Below are positions 52,035 through 64,000 of a DNA stretch of 64,000 nucleotides, in pieces. Below the pieces are notes generated by a model that had not been told where the DNA came from, did not search any database, and was given only the letters and a program-made list of their open reading frames with translations. Positions within the stretch are counted from its first letter, which is position 1. Every line of letters starts with the position of its first letter. Source of the DNA: Pseudomonas fluorescens (GTDB taxonomy: Bacteria > Pseudomonadota > Gammaproteobacteria > Pseudomonadales > Pseudomonadaceae); contig NZ_CABVHU010000001.1 of NCBI RefSeq assembly GCF_902497855.1, positions 504,595 to 568,594 of the forward strand, written 5' to 3'. The position numbers and the translations under genes were made by a program.

Positions 52035-55000
52035 GCGCCCTCATGATCAAGTAGCCGCCCCCCATCCGACACCGACCTGGCAAACGCGCAACGATCTGAA
52101 AGGCATCGTCGACCTCGCGCTGCCACAATCTCCCGACCAGTTCGGCGAACACCAAATCAAGCAAAAATGGGGGCAGGACATCGACCCGCAGACCAGTCTT
52201 TTGGTGACGCTCGATTACGACTATCACGGGCATCCCGCACAGGGGGGCATCCACCAGGGGCAGGTGGCAAGTTCCCGATCTCTGCTGCAAGCGCTGCTGT
52301 TTAACGAGCAGACTGTCGGTGACGGGCGATGGGGTGAAACCGCATTCGGCTTGTACACCCCGCCTGACATTGGCCCGGATGTCCGCCTCGTGGAGCGGGT
52401 CGACGAGTTCGCCTACCAAGGCGTCGGTAATCACCAGACCTATGAAGGCATCTATCGGCAGACCGTTCCGCAAATCTACGGACCCTCGACGCAGATCGCC
52501 CTGAGACCGGCAGATTTCAAGAAGTGGGTCTGGGAGCTGGACCTGCAGGATCAGTACAACGACTATCTCGATCAGGCGTGGCCGTCGGACCAGGTGCTCC
52601 TGGCTGCGGCGCCTTATGCCTTGAGGACGTCGGTCAAGACGGCCTTTGTGATAAGCGCCTGGTTGCAGCTGCATGAACAACGACTGACTCAGAAGGGCCT
52701 GGAGCTCGCGTTGGAAGCCGCAGGACTGCCGCCGGATCAAACATGGGAATCGCTGACGATCAACCCGCTTCAAGCGCCGACCCCGACCCTTTCGACGGTC
52801 CAGGCGAGCCGCTTGAAGCTGTATCGTCATACCGCGACCGACATCTGGATCTTCCGCCGTTCATCCAGCCCCCGGGTGTTGATGTACATCCCCGGCAACT
52901 CATCACCGCTGCATGACTTCACCGATGTCGGGCAACTGCATCAATGGGTTGTCGCGCAGGGACGCGTCGACGAAACGAAGCAAGCACTGGCTGCTCATTT
53001 TGCCGAGGAAGATCGCGCAGACGGCACCTTCCACGCCGGTGTACTGACCGCGCTGGAGGGCATGGCGATCTATCCTGAAATGCACCGGCTCACCCGGGAG
53101 GCTGGTTTCTTCAACAATGATGGCTACTGGGATCCTGCCGAGTACATCGGCTTTGATGACGCGCCAGCAGGTACCGACCCTTTTGCGCAACTGGTGCTGA
53201 CGATGAAGCAGACCGCGTTGGCCAGCGTCAAAATCATACGTGACGATGCCCAGGTCAACCGCGACAACCTGAGCGCGGTTGTCGAACCTGTCGTGCAATG
53301 GGTCAACCGGTTTGGCCCGCTGGCTTTGTTCATTCCTGGTGGTGATGGATTGCTCGCGTTAGCGGGGCTTATCGATGCCGGCTACGGTCTGAATCAGGCG
53401 GTCAATGGCGCAACGGCCAGCCAGCGTTCGGAGGGTGTGACGCGCACGGTGTTTGGCTTGCTCAACGCACTGCCCATCGTCGGCATCGCAGGCGCGGCGG
53501 AGCGCGACGCGGTTGATGTCGCACCGCTGAAGGACGCGGATCACCGCGGCAGCGATCCTTCAGCGGCACCGGATAGTGCGCCCGCACTTGAGCCGTCCGT
53601 AACAACGCCCATCCTTCCCGTACCGACCCGGCTGGATCTGCTGCGTGGAATCGGGCCGTCGGTGGCCACCTTCAGCGATGAGACACTTGCCCGCATCGGC
53701 AAGGTCTGCGCGGTCGATGACGACATGCTGCGCCTGATGAACACCGGGCGCTCACCGACGCCGTTGCTGGCCGATACGATCAGCCGATTCCAGATCGATC
53801 AGGATCTCGAGTCGGCAGGGCGCCCAGAGCTGTTCAACAGCCGGTATGAAGCCCTTCAACAGTCGGAGCATGAATGGGTCCGGTTGTTCCAGCGTGAATA
53901 CCCGGGCCTGCCAAAAAGCGCCATAGAACAAATGCTCGACCGCTATGGCGTGGACATCCGGATACCACCCGATGCCGCCGAGGCCGTGCACCTGTTCAAG
54001 CGCCTGGACAGCAAGGCCCGCCAATATCAACAGCATGTGTGGCTCAATCGGGCTTATGAGGGTTTGTACCTGCGGTCGGTGCGCAATCCGCAGGCAGACA
54101 CACTGGCCTTGCACTCGCTGAAAAACCTGCCCGGCTGGCCTGGAGATGTGTGCATCGAGGTGCTGGATCAGTCGGCCATCGGGCGTGTGCTGGACCGTAC
54201 CGGGCCGCTCGATGCACCGCACGTGCGGCGTCTGGTCAAGACGGGCGATCACTATCTGCATCAGGATCTGCAAACGGACTTCTACGGCGCAGTCCTTGGA
54301 TTATTAACCGACGATGAGCGTTCAGCGTTGCAGCTGATGTCGCTTGATCCCGCCAGTGAATTGCGGCTGAAAATCGGCGACCGGGCGTTATCCCGGTCTG
54401 AATTCATGCTCGGATCGGCAAGGAAAGACAGCGGATTACCCTTCGAGCGCCAGGGCCTCAGAGGCGGCTGGTTTCCGGACCCGCCGCCGGCCGGGGCGTT
54501 GAGGCACCAATTGATGAGGGCGCAGGTCAGGGACCTTTACCCCGAGTATTCCAATGCCGAAGCCGATGAATGGCTACAGCAGGCGGGGGCGAGCGCCCAG
54601 GCGCATCTCGACGGTTTGCAGGACCAGCTACAGCAACTGAACTCCGATTTGAACGGTTGGATCGATCAGACAACTGACGACGTCGAAGACATGGACCTGC
54701 CTTTTCTCGACGCCGCGGACATACAAGCGCAGGGGCTGAGTGAGGAGGAGATCGAGGCGCACAATTTGACCATGCTGCATGACACGATTCAGGTCGAACG
54801 CGACATGAGGGCTGAATTGGCCGATGAAATGATCGCCATCTGGCAAAAACGTGCCCCGCAAGAAGGCAGTCATTATTCAGGCAGTTACCTGAACGGCTTC
54901 AAGATGAACATGGATTTTGAAGATTACCACCGATTACCCGGGCTGAATGTTCGTCTCGACGACGTGACCGAGTTGTCGATGCGGGGTTTTCACTTGTTCG

Positions 55001-55911
55001 AGCGCGAGACCCTGAATGACTTCCTCGAAAACTTTCCAAAGTTGCGCACCTTGAACCTGGAGGCTGTCGATCTTCGTCTTCACGATAACGGCGGCAATCT
55101 GGTCAGTTCCTTTCCGCCCGCCATGCTAGAGCTGCGACATCTGACGTCGTTGAACTTGCGGTCCACTGAAATGGCATTCACGGGGCCGATGGCCTCGCGA
55201 CTCAAAGAACTGACTCAGCTCCAGCGACTGGATTTGAGCGACAACCCGCTGGTCATTCCTCCCCTGCTAGTGGGCATGAATGACTTGCGATGGTTGAACC
55301 TGAGAAATACGCGCATCAGCAAATGCCCGATCATAATGGTGGACCATCCGTACATGGACCTGCTGGACCTGCGAAATAATCAGATCACGCGGGTGCCACC
55401 GCCCATCATGAACCAGGCCATCACCCGGGAGCGCGTCTTGCTGCAGGGCAATCCGTTGACCGACGAAGATACCCTGTTGCGCCTGGTGGCACATCGGCAG
55501 CGAACAGGCATCAACCTCTGGTTAAGCGAACCCGGGCCTGACTACGGCAGCGTCAACGATTGGGTGCGTGGGGCCGACGAAGCCAACGAAGCGCAACGAC
55601 ATGCCAGGATTCTGCTCTGGCTACGGTTAGCCGACAAACGCTTTGGCGCACGCTTCCTGAGGATCATTGACGGCCTGACCCTGACGGCGGATTTTCGCGT
55701 GGACTATCTGACACTTCAAGCGAGGGTCTGGCGACTGCTGGGCGAGGCCGATGCGTCAGAGGAGTTGTGGAGGCGCCTGGTGCAGGATGTCGAAGTGGCT
55801 GCGGTGGATGCCGATAATCCGTTTGCGATTTTCAGCGTGCTGGAAGACCGGGCGAAGCTGTACCGGGATTGGGTGGCGATGGGGCGACCGTTTCCGTTAG
55901 ACGCGAACTAG
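52027..55911 (+). CDS. Paralogous large LRR protein with truncated NEL-like C-terminus
   Basis: A 1294-aa protein overlapping the previous gene by 8 bp and sharing its plan: helical N-terminal half, hydrophobic stretch (~427-490, PLALFIPGGDGLLALAGLIDAGYG...NALPIVGIAGA), the LNRAYEGLYL...LKNLPGWPGDV segment found also in the first protein, leucine-rich repeats (~995-1140), then the beginning of a NEL-like region (TADFRVDYLTLQARVWRLL). The site matching the catalytic Cys is Asp1261 (V-D-A-D-N), and the protein stops ~33 residues later, so most of the ligase domain is absent. It may modulate, chaperone or compete with the first protein, or be a decayed effector. Confidence 0.78.
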   Translation: MNERPHDQVAAPHPTPTWQTRNDLKGIVDLALPQSPDQFGEHQIKQKWGQDIDPQTSLLVTLDYDYHGHPAQGGIHQGQVASSRSLLQALLFNEQTVGDGRWGETAFGLYTPPDIGPDVRLVERVDEFAYQGVGNHQTYEGIYRQTVPQIYGPSTQIALRPADFKKWVWELDLQDQYNDYLDQAWPSDQVLLAAAPYALRTSVKTAFVISAWLQLHEQRLTQKGLELALEAAGLPPDQTWESLTINPLQAPTPTLSTVQASRLKLYRHTATDIWIFRRSSSPRVLMYIPGNSSPLHDFTDVGQLHQWVVAQGRVDETKQALAAHFAEEDRADGTFHAGVLTALEGMAIYPEMHRLTREAGFFNNDGYWDPAEYIGFDDAPAGTDPFAQLVLTMKQTALASVKIIRDDAQVNRDNLSAVVEPVVQWVNRFGPLALFIPGGDGLLALAGLIDAGYGLNQAVNGATASQRSEGVTRTVFGLLNALPIVGIAGAAERDAVDVAPLKDADHRGSDPSAAPDSAPALEPSVTTPILPVPTRLDLLRGIGPSVATFSDETLARIGKVCAVDDDMLRLMNTGRSPTPLLADTISRFQIDQDLESAGRPELFNSRYEALQQSEHEWVRLFQREYPGLPKSAIEQMLDRYGVDIRIPPDAAEAVHLFKRLDSKARQYQQHVWLNRAYEGLYLRSVRNPQADTLALHSLKNLPGWPGDVCIEVLDQSAIGRVLDRTGPLDAPHVRRLVKTGDHYLHQDLQTDFYGAVLGLLTDDERSALQLMSLDPASELRLKIGDRALSRSEFMLGSARKDSGLPFERQGLRGGWFPDPPPAGALRHQLMRAQVRDLYPEYSNAEADEWLQQAGASAQAHLDGLQDQLQQLNSDLNGWIDQTTDDVEDMDLPFLDAADIQAQGLSEEEIEAHNLTMLHDTIQVERDMRAELADEMIAIWQKRAPQEGSHYSGSYLNGFKMNMDFEDYHRLPGLNVRLDDVTELSMRGFHLFERETLNDFLENFPKLRTLNLEAVDLRLHDNGGNLVSSFPPAMLELRHLTSLNLRSTEMAFTGPMASRLKELTQLQRLDLSDNPLVIPPLLVGMNDLRWLNLRNTRISKCPIIMVDHPYMDLLDLRNNQITRVPPPIMNQAITRERVLLQGNPLTDEDTLLRLVAHRQRTGINLWLSEPGPDYGSVNDWVRGADEANEAQRHARILLWLRLADKRFGARFLRIIDGLTLTADFRVDYLTLQARVWRLLGEADASEELWRRLVQDVEVAAVDADNPFAIFSVLEDRAKLYRDWVAMGRPFPLDAN

Positions 55912-55919
55912 GGTGGGGG

Positions 55920-55945
55920 CCTTGAACCCCGGGCGGGGTTCAAGG
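55920..55945. terminator. Hairpin between convergent genes
   Basis: CCTTGAACCCC pairs with GGGGTTCAAGG around a 4-nt loop, 9 bp after the stop of the second LRR gene and 9 bp from the end of the DUF934 gene. No T run follows on either side, so it may be a mild or factor-assisted terminator for both directions. Confidence 0.6.
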
Positions 55946-55953
55946 CTTGAGGA

Positions 55954-56448
55954 TCAGCGGCGACGGAACAGCGGCAGCGGTTCGTCGGTGGCGGCCTGAT
56001 AGGTCACCGAGAAGTCCTTGAGGCTTTCCAGCGCTTCGTACGGGTCTTTGTCGGCGCGCAGTGCGAAGGCATCGAACCCGCAGCGACGCAGGTAGAACAA
56101 CTGATCGCGCAGCACATCGCCAATCGCCCGCAGTTCGCCCTTGAAACCATAACGGTCACGCAGCAAACGGGCGTTGGAGTAGTTGCGACCATCGGTGAAG
56201 GCCGGGAAGTTCAGGGCGATGACCTGGAACTGATTCACGTCCTCACCGATTTCCTCGGCTTCTTCATCGGCGTCCAGCCACACGCCCAGGCCGCCATCAC
56301 GGGCCAGCAGCATACGGCTGTGTTCGCGCCACAGCTGCAGCGGGACGATGTAGTCGTCGCAGTTACTGATCTCGTCGATGTTGAAGTCCTTGGGCAGCAA
56401 GTGCCAGGTTTCGTCGACGACTTCGTTGTTCTTAATTATTCGCTGCAT
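55954..56448 (-). CDS. DUF934 protein (CysI-associated)
   Basis: A 164-aa protein of the DUF934 family (NFPAFTDGRNYSNARLLRDRYGFKGELRAIGDVLRDQLFYLRRCGFDAFAL), which is nearly always encoded next to nitrite/sulfite reductase in proteobacteria and is thought to assist assimilatory sulfate reduction. The start at 56448 follows AGGAGCG, which lies inside the end of the reductase gene, so the two overlap by 17 bp and are translationally coupled. Confidence 0.93.
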   Translation of the reverse strand: MQRIIKNNEVVDETWHLLPKDFNIDEISNCDDYIVPLQLWREHSRMLLARDGGLGVWLDADEEAEEIGEDVNQFQVIALNFPAFTDGRNYSNARLLRDRYGFKGELRAIGDVLRDQLFYLRRCGFDAFALRADKDPYEALESLKDFSVTYQAATDEPLPLFRRR

Positions 56449-58090
56449 AGACGCGCTCCTTGAAGAGGTCGATGCCAATACGCTGATAGGTGTCGATGAA
56501 GCGTTCGTCTTCGGTACGTTGTTCGATGTACACGTCGATCAGCTTCTCGATCACGTCAGGCATGGCGTCCTGGGCGAAGGACGGGCCGAGGATCTTGCCC
56601 AGGCTCGCATCGCGGGTGCCGCTGCCACCCAGGGACACCTGGTAGAACTCTTCGCCTTTCTTGTCCACCCCGAGGATGCCGATGTGGCCGACGTGGTGGT
56701 GGCCACAGGCGTTCATGCAACCGGAGATGTTCAGGTCCAGTTCGCCGATGTCGAACAGATAGTCCAGGTCGTCGAAACGGCGCTGGATCGATTCGGCGAT
56801 CGGGATCGACTTGGCATTGGCCAGGGAGCAGAAATCGCCGCCCGGGCAGCAGATGATGTCGGTCAGCAAGCCGATGTTCGGCGTGGCAAAGCCTTGCTCG
56901 CGCAGTTCGCCCCACATCTCGAACAACCGGCCCTGTTCCACGTCGGCCAGAATGATGTTCTGCTCGTGGGAGGTGCGCAGCTGACCGTAGCTGTAACGCT
57001 CGGCCAGGTCGGCCACGGCATCGAGCTGTTTGTCGGTGATGTCGCCCGGGGCAACGCCGGTGGGCTTCAGGGACAGGGTCACCGCCACATAGCCCGGCTT
57101 CTTGTGGGCCAGGGTATTGCGGGTGCGCCAGCGCGCAAAGCCCGGGTGCTGCTTGTCGAGCTCGGCGAGTTCGGCGGGCTGGTTGTCCAGCGCCTTGTAC
57201 TCGGGGTCGACGAAGTGTTTGGCGACGCGATGCACTTCGGCCTCGGTCAATGTGGTCTGGCCACCGCGCAGGTGTTCCATTTCCGCGTCGACTTTTTGCG
57301 CAAAGACTTCAGGCGTCAAGGCCTTGACCAGAATCTTGATCCGCGCCTTGTACTTGTTGTCACGACGGCCATAGCGGTTGTAGACCCGCAGGATGGCGTC
57401 GAGGTAGCTCAACAGGTCCTGCCACGGCAGGAACTCGTTGATGAATGCGCCCACAACCGGTGTACGGCCCAGGCCGCCACCGACCAGCACGCGGAAGCCG
57501 ATTTCGCCAGCGGCATTGCGCACCGCTTCCAGGCCGATGTCATGGACTTCGATAGCGGCGCGGTCGGAGGTCGAACCGTTGATGGCGATCTTGAACTTGC
57601 GCGGCAGGTAGGCGAATTCCGGGTGGAAGGTGGTCCATTGGCGGACGATCTCGCACCATGGGCGCGGATCGATCAACTCGTCCGCGGCGACACCGGCGAA
57701 CTGGTCGGTGGTGACGTTGCGCAGGCAGTTGCCGCTGGTCTGGATCGCGTGCATCTGCACGGTCGCCAGTTCAGCCAGGATGTCCGGAATGTCTTCCAGG
57801 GCCGGCCAGTTGAACTGCACGTTCTGCCGGGTACTGATGTGGGCATAGCCCTTGTCATAGTCGCGGGCAATCTTGGCCATCATTCGCGTCTGGCGCGAAG
57901 TCAGCTGGCCGTAAGGCACCGCCACCCGCAACATCGGCGCGAAACGCTGGATATAAAGCCCGTTTTGCAGGCGCAGCGGGCGGAATTCTTCTTCGCTCAG
58001 CTCGCCTGCCAGATAGCGTCGGGTCTGATCACGGAACTGCTTGACGCGGTCCTCGATGATCCGCTGATCGTACTCGTCGTATACGTACAT
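56432..58090 (-). CDS. cysI: Sulfite reductase, siroheme/Fe4S4 hemoprotein (nitrite/sulfite reductase family)
   Basis: A 552-aa enzyme reducing sulfite to sulfide with six electrons for cysteine synthesis. The four cysteines that bind the Fe4S4-siroheme centre are in CCPGGDFCSLAN and SGCMNACGHHHVG. The paired ferredoxin-like half domains start LQNGLYIQRFAPMLRVAVPYGQLTSRQ and ALVKA...GYVAVTLSLKPTGV. Siroheme-binding basic residues lie in the HISTRQNVQFNW and LRTSHEQN segments. It is followed by DUF934. A CysJ-type flavoprotein is not adjacent, as is usual in Pseudomonas. Confidence 0.94.
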   Translation of the reverse strand: MYVYDEYDQRIIEDRVKQFRDQTRRYLAGELSEEEFRPLRLQNGLYIQRFAPMLRVAVPYGQLTSRQTRMMAKIARDYDKGYAHISTRQNVQFNWPALEDIPDILAELATVQMHAIQTSGNCLRNVTTDQFAGVAADELIDPRPWCEIVRQWTTFHPEFAYLPRKFKIAINGSTSDRAAIEVHDIGLEAVRNAAGEIGFRVLVGGGLGRTPVVGAFINEFLPWQDLLSYLDAILRVYNRYGRRDNKYKARIKILVKALTPEVFAQKVDAEMEHLRGGQTTLTEAEVHRVAKHFVDPEYKALDNQPAELAELDKQHPGFARWRTRNTLAHKKPGYVAVTLSLKPTGVAPGDITDKQLDAVADLAERYSYGQLRTSHEQNIILADVEQGRLFEMWGELREQGFATPNIGLLTDIICCPGGDFCSLANAKSIPIAESIQRRFDDLDYLFDIGELDLNISGCMNACGHHHVGHIGILGVDKKGEEFYQVSLGGSGTRDASLGKILGPSFAQDAMPDVIEKLIDVYIEQRTEDERFIDTYQRIGIDLFKERVYAANN

Positions 58091-58271
58091 ATAAGTCCTG
58101 TTCTCAGGCTTGGGCCGGTCGGATCCAGTTGCGTTTTTCGCCTAGAAGTTTCCGATACTGCCTCGGCAATTCTGCGCGCACGGCCGCGCACTCCCTACGG
58201 AGCCGGGGCAAGATACCAGTTTGCAGTTATGCGCAAAAGTGATGTTTGAGTATATGTAAAGAACCAAAAGG

Positions 58272-58290
58272 ACTAATGAGAATCGTTGTT
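58272..58290. promoter_or_regulatory. Possible Fur-box-like sequence
   Basis: ACTAATGAGAATCGTTGTT matches the 19-bp Fur consensus at 14 positions, including the core ATGAGAATC. It lies in the 292-bp gap between cysI (minus) and the 37-aa membrane peptide gene (plus). Iron control of an Fe4S4-siroheme enzyme would make sense, but this is one site judged by eye. Confidence 0.35.
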
Positions 58291-58382
58291 GCAAAACCCC
58301 TGGTTGTGGTGGGGGCAATCATCGTCTTAACTGTGGTCGAGTCTTTATGCAATCACCGATAAAACCGACAAGAGGCGATGCA

Positions 58383-58496
58383 ATGAGCAACCCTACCAAA
58401 GCCACAAAACCCGATAGCACGGTAGATGCCTGGGCCATTTTGTTCCTGATCATCCTGGTCGTGGGCACCGCGGTATTCTGGGTCAGTCATCAATGA
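58383..58496 (+). CDS. 37-aa single-span membrane peptide
   Basis: Reading ATG at 58383 to TGA at 58496 gives a peptide with a polar N-terminus (SNPTKATKPDSTVDA) and one hydrophobic helix (WAILFLIILVVGTAVFWV) ending SHQ. AGAGG lies 7 nt before the ATG. Coding-like composition, a good ribosome site and a clear transmembrane segment support it. The function is unknown; its position opposite cysI may be coincidental. Confidence 0.6.
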   Translation: MSNPTKATKPDSTVDAWAILFLIILVVGTAVFWVSHQ

Positions 58497-58609
58497 AGAC
58501 CTCGTCCGGGCTCGCTCCGACAATTGTCGGACTATAAGCGCAGTAATCGCCGTTGTACGGGAGGTCGCTGGCTAAAATGTGCGGCGAATTGTCGGGGCTC
58601 GGACGATCA

Positions 58610-59695
58610 ATGTTGAAGTTTTTCTGCGGCGTATTACTCACGCTGGGCACGATCCTGGCACCTTGTACCCAGGCAGCGTCGGTGCTGTTCCTGAATCCGG
58701 GAACCACCGGGGAAGCTTTCTGGGTCAGTTATTCGCAGTTCATGCAGGCCGCGGCGAAGGACCTGGCCATGGATTTGCGCATTCAATACGCCGACCATCT
58801 TGCTGAAACCACCCTCGCGCAGGCTCGCGAGGCCTTGCAGGGACCAGGCCGGCCGGACTATCTGGTGTTCGTCAACGAGCAGTACGTTGCCCCCGAAATC
58901 CTGCGCCTGGCACAAGGCAGTGGCGTGAAGCTGTTCATGGTCAATAACGCGCTGACCCCGGACCAGATGAGCCTGCTCGGCTCGCAACCTGAAAAATACC
59001 CCGATTGGCTGGGTAGCCTGGTGCCCAACGACGAGGAGGGCGGCTACCTGATGCTCAAGGAGCTGATTCGCCTGCATCCCCCGGCCGCCCCCGGTCAGGT
59101 TATCGAGCTGCTGGCCTTTTCCGGTCTGAAGGTCACGCCAGCGGCGCAGCTGCGGGAGAAGGGCATGATGCGTGCCCTGGCCGAGCACCCTGAAGTGCGA
59201 TTGCGCCAGTTGGTGTATGGCGGCTGGACCCGGGAGCGCGCCTATGACCAGGCCGGGTTGCTGTTCAAACGCTATCCGAAGGCCTCGTTGGTCTGGACGG
59301 CCAATGACGAAATGGCCTTTGGGGTCATGCAAGCCTATGCCGAAGCCGGTGGCGAACCTGGAAAGGATGCATTGTTCGGCACCATCAACCATTCTCCCGC
59401 AGCCTTGCAAGCGCTATTGGACGGTCGGCTGAGCGTGCTGCTGGGTGGGCATTTCAGTCTCGGCGGTTGGGCCCTCGTGCAGTTGCATGACTATGATCAA
59501 GGCGTCGATTTCGGTCAGTACGGCGGCCGTGACCGGCAGATTCCGTTGCTGCAACTGATCGATCGGGCCCAGGCCGAGCGACTGTTGGCGCTGGGTGTCA
59601 GGCAGGATTACGGCGTGGATTTCCAAAAGCTCTCGGCCAAGGGACAACCGGCGTCGTATCGCTACCCCTTCAGCCTGCAGACCCTGCTGCACTGA
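58610..59695 (+). CDS. Stand-alone periplasmic sugar-binding-like protein
   Basis: A 361-aa protein with a signal peptide (MLKFFCGVLLTLGTILAPCTQAA) and a type I periplasmic binding fold, like LuxP/ribose-binding relatives (ASVLFLNPGTTGEAFWVSYSQFMQAAAKDLAMDLRIQYADH, LVWTANDEMAFGVMQAYAEAGG). No permease or ATPase is next to it, so it may feed a sensor protein encoded elsewhere rather than an importer. The ligand is unknown. It is about 114 bp past the small membrane peptide. Confidence 0.85.
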   Translation: MLKFFCGVLLTLGTILAPCTQAASVLFLNPGTTGEAFWVSYSQFMQAAAKDLAMDLRIQYADHLAETTLAQAREALQGPGRPDYLVFVNEQYVAPEILRLAQGSGVKLFMVNNALTPDQMSLLGSQPEKYPDWLGSLVPNDEEGGYLMLKELIRLHPPAAPGQVIELLAFSGLKVTPAAQLREKGMMRALAEHPEVRLRQLVYGGWTRERAYDQAGLLFKRYPKASLVWTANDEMAFGVMQAYAEAGGEPGKDALFGTINHSPAALQALLDGRLSVLLGGHFSLGGWALVQLHDYDQGVDFGQYGGRDRQIPLLQLIDRAQAERLLALGVRQDYGVDFQKLSAKGQPASYRYPFSLQTLLH

Positions 59696-59717
59696 GTCAT
59701 TGGCCTTGAGTCAGGTA

Positions 59718-59939
59718 TCAGATCCCGGCCAGGTGCAGCACCAGTTTGACGATGCCGAACAGGGTCAGAGCGAAGACCGCCGTGAACAGAATCCCCAGGA
59801 TCACGAAATGGCTGGGCTTGCCGTGAGTGAAGTCCCGGGCCCGGTTCTTCCCGCTCTGCACCCCGAACGCCGCGGCCATGACGCTGTGCAGCATCTGCCA
59901 GAAGGTGGGCGGCTTGTTGTTGTCGACTGGATCGTCCAT
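59718..59939 (-). CDS. DUF2970 small membrane protein
   Basis: A 73-aa protein with the DUF2970 pattern (FWQMLHSVMAAAFGVQSGKNRARDF) followed by a single membrane helix (FVILGILFTAVFALTLFGIVKLVLHLAG). Function is unknown. It is convergent with the binding-protein gene. Confidence 0.88.
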   Translation of the reverse strand: MDDPVDNNKPPTFWQMLHSVMAAAFGVQSGKNRARDFTHGKPSHFVILGILFTAVFALTLFGIVKLVLHLAGI

Positions 59940-60019
59940 AAACCCCTCGTCACGGATGTGTAAGAGCTAAGCATAGACAATCCCGAAAAAATGCATGCAC
60001 TCAGGAGCCAGACACAATT

Positions 60020-60108
60020 CTGTAGGAGCCGGCTTGCCGGCGAAGAGGCCCTTGAGTCTTCCGTCATATTCAAGGGCGCCTTCGCCGGCAAGCCGGCTCC
60101 TACAGAGG
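60020..60108. repeat. REP inverted pair
   Basis: Arms CTGTAGGAGCCGGCTTGCCG and CGGCAAGCCGGCTCCTACAG flank a loop CCCTTGAGTCTTCCG.... It lies 3' of metH and 5' of the DUF2970 gene. Confidence 0.9.
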
Positions 60109-60126
60109 GGCGTGTATTCCTTGGGT

Positions 60127-63837
<3,711 letters not shown>

Positions 63838-63992
63838 TGGGACTACTCGGAAAGACCATGACGAAGGGGCGGGATGATAGCAAACCTGTGCGCTTTTAGA
63901 ACATGTTCGGCTTTTGCATGAATATCGCTCATGTTGGAGGGGCTGTCGGACCGGTAGAATCGCGGCGTTTTTTCACGATCGGGACCAGGGAC

Positions 63993-64000
63993 ATGTCTTT
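63993..64000 (+). CDS. Possible start of a divergent gene (cut by window edge)
   Basis: ATGTCTTT at the right edge follows CAGGGAC, which could act as a ribosome site. Only MS and part of a third codon are present, so neither product nor reality can be judged. Confidence 0.25.

Noticed and set aside
47184..55911. A type VI or contact-dependent toxin-immunity locus
   Set aside because: No VgrG, Hcp, PAAR, Rhs or small immunity gene is present; both large proteins share the same architecture rather than a toxin-immunity size pattern.
63838..63992. Cobalamin or SAM riboswitch upstream of metH
   Set aside because: The available leader is short and I could not see the conserved B12-box or SAM-riboswitch helices.

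Overview
The window reads as a chromosomal segment of a Pseudomonas of the fluorescens group. The evidence is high-GC coding sequence, many copies of the Pseudomonas 'GTAGGAGC(C/G)...' REP-type palindromes between genes, the second SOS regulator and mutasome cassette lexA2-imuA-imuB-dnaE2, a DUF934/CysI sulfite reductase pair, and MetH. No rRNA, tRNA, CRISPR array, prophage or insertion sequence was recognised. These assignments come from reading sequence motifs; no database search was run.

Layout, left to right. 1-2651: the start of a FUSC-type membrane protein (runs off the left edge), preceded by a GapN-like aldehyde dehydrogenase. 2995-3882: a DyP-type peroxidase. 4232-11835: a GntR regulator followed by an AprA-like flavoprotein, an AprB-like ferredoxin, a NitT/TauT-type ABC importer, a HEAT-repeat protein and a DUF971 protein. 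Most junctions overlap by 4 bp, so this looks like one functional unit for uptake and redox conversion of an unidentified, probably sulfur-containing, compound. 11970-17701: the LexA2-controlled translesion cassette, with a palindromic operator at its start. 17953-26182: a polyamine-type ABC importer with two amidohydrolases and an FMN-binding protein, divergent from a GntR/FCD regulator; its substrate is unknown. 26425-31362: a hybrid histidine kinase and a class II UvrA.

31531-36958 (minus strand) is a compact stressosome operon: RsbR, RsbS, RsbT, an RsbT-PP2C fusion, a histidine kinase, and a REC-PAS-kinase-REC hybrid. The phosphorylatable Thr/Thr/Ser sites of RsbR and RsbS are conserved. 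No sigma factor is present, so the output appears to go to two-component proteins. 37422-38837: three small proteins (disordered, DUF4142 and DUF465). 39030-41269: an SMP-30-like protein coupled to a fatty-acid-hydroxylase/SRPBCC fusion. 41371-46982: a LysR regulator, a Tat-type YtcJ-like amidohydrolase with a Cys/His-rich tail, an SCP2 protein, a histidine phosphatase and SohB.

47184-55911 holds two very large, overlapping paralogous genes (1616 and 1294 aa). They have a dermonecrotic-toxin-like body, leucine-rich repeats and a C-terminal region like the NEL ubiquitin-ligase fold. By eye, both lack the catalytic cysteine, and the second stops early in the domain. Together with the AprBA-like transporter operon and the stressosome, this pair is the best candidate here for undescribed biology. 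55954-63837: sulfite reductase with DUF934, a 37-aa membrane peptide, a lone periplasmic binding protein, DUF2970 and MetH, with a possible gene start at the right edge.
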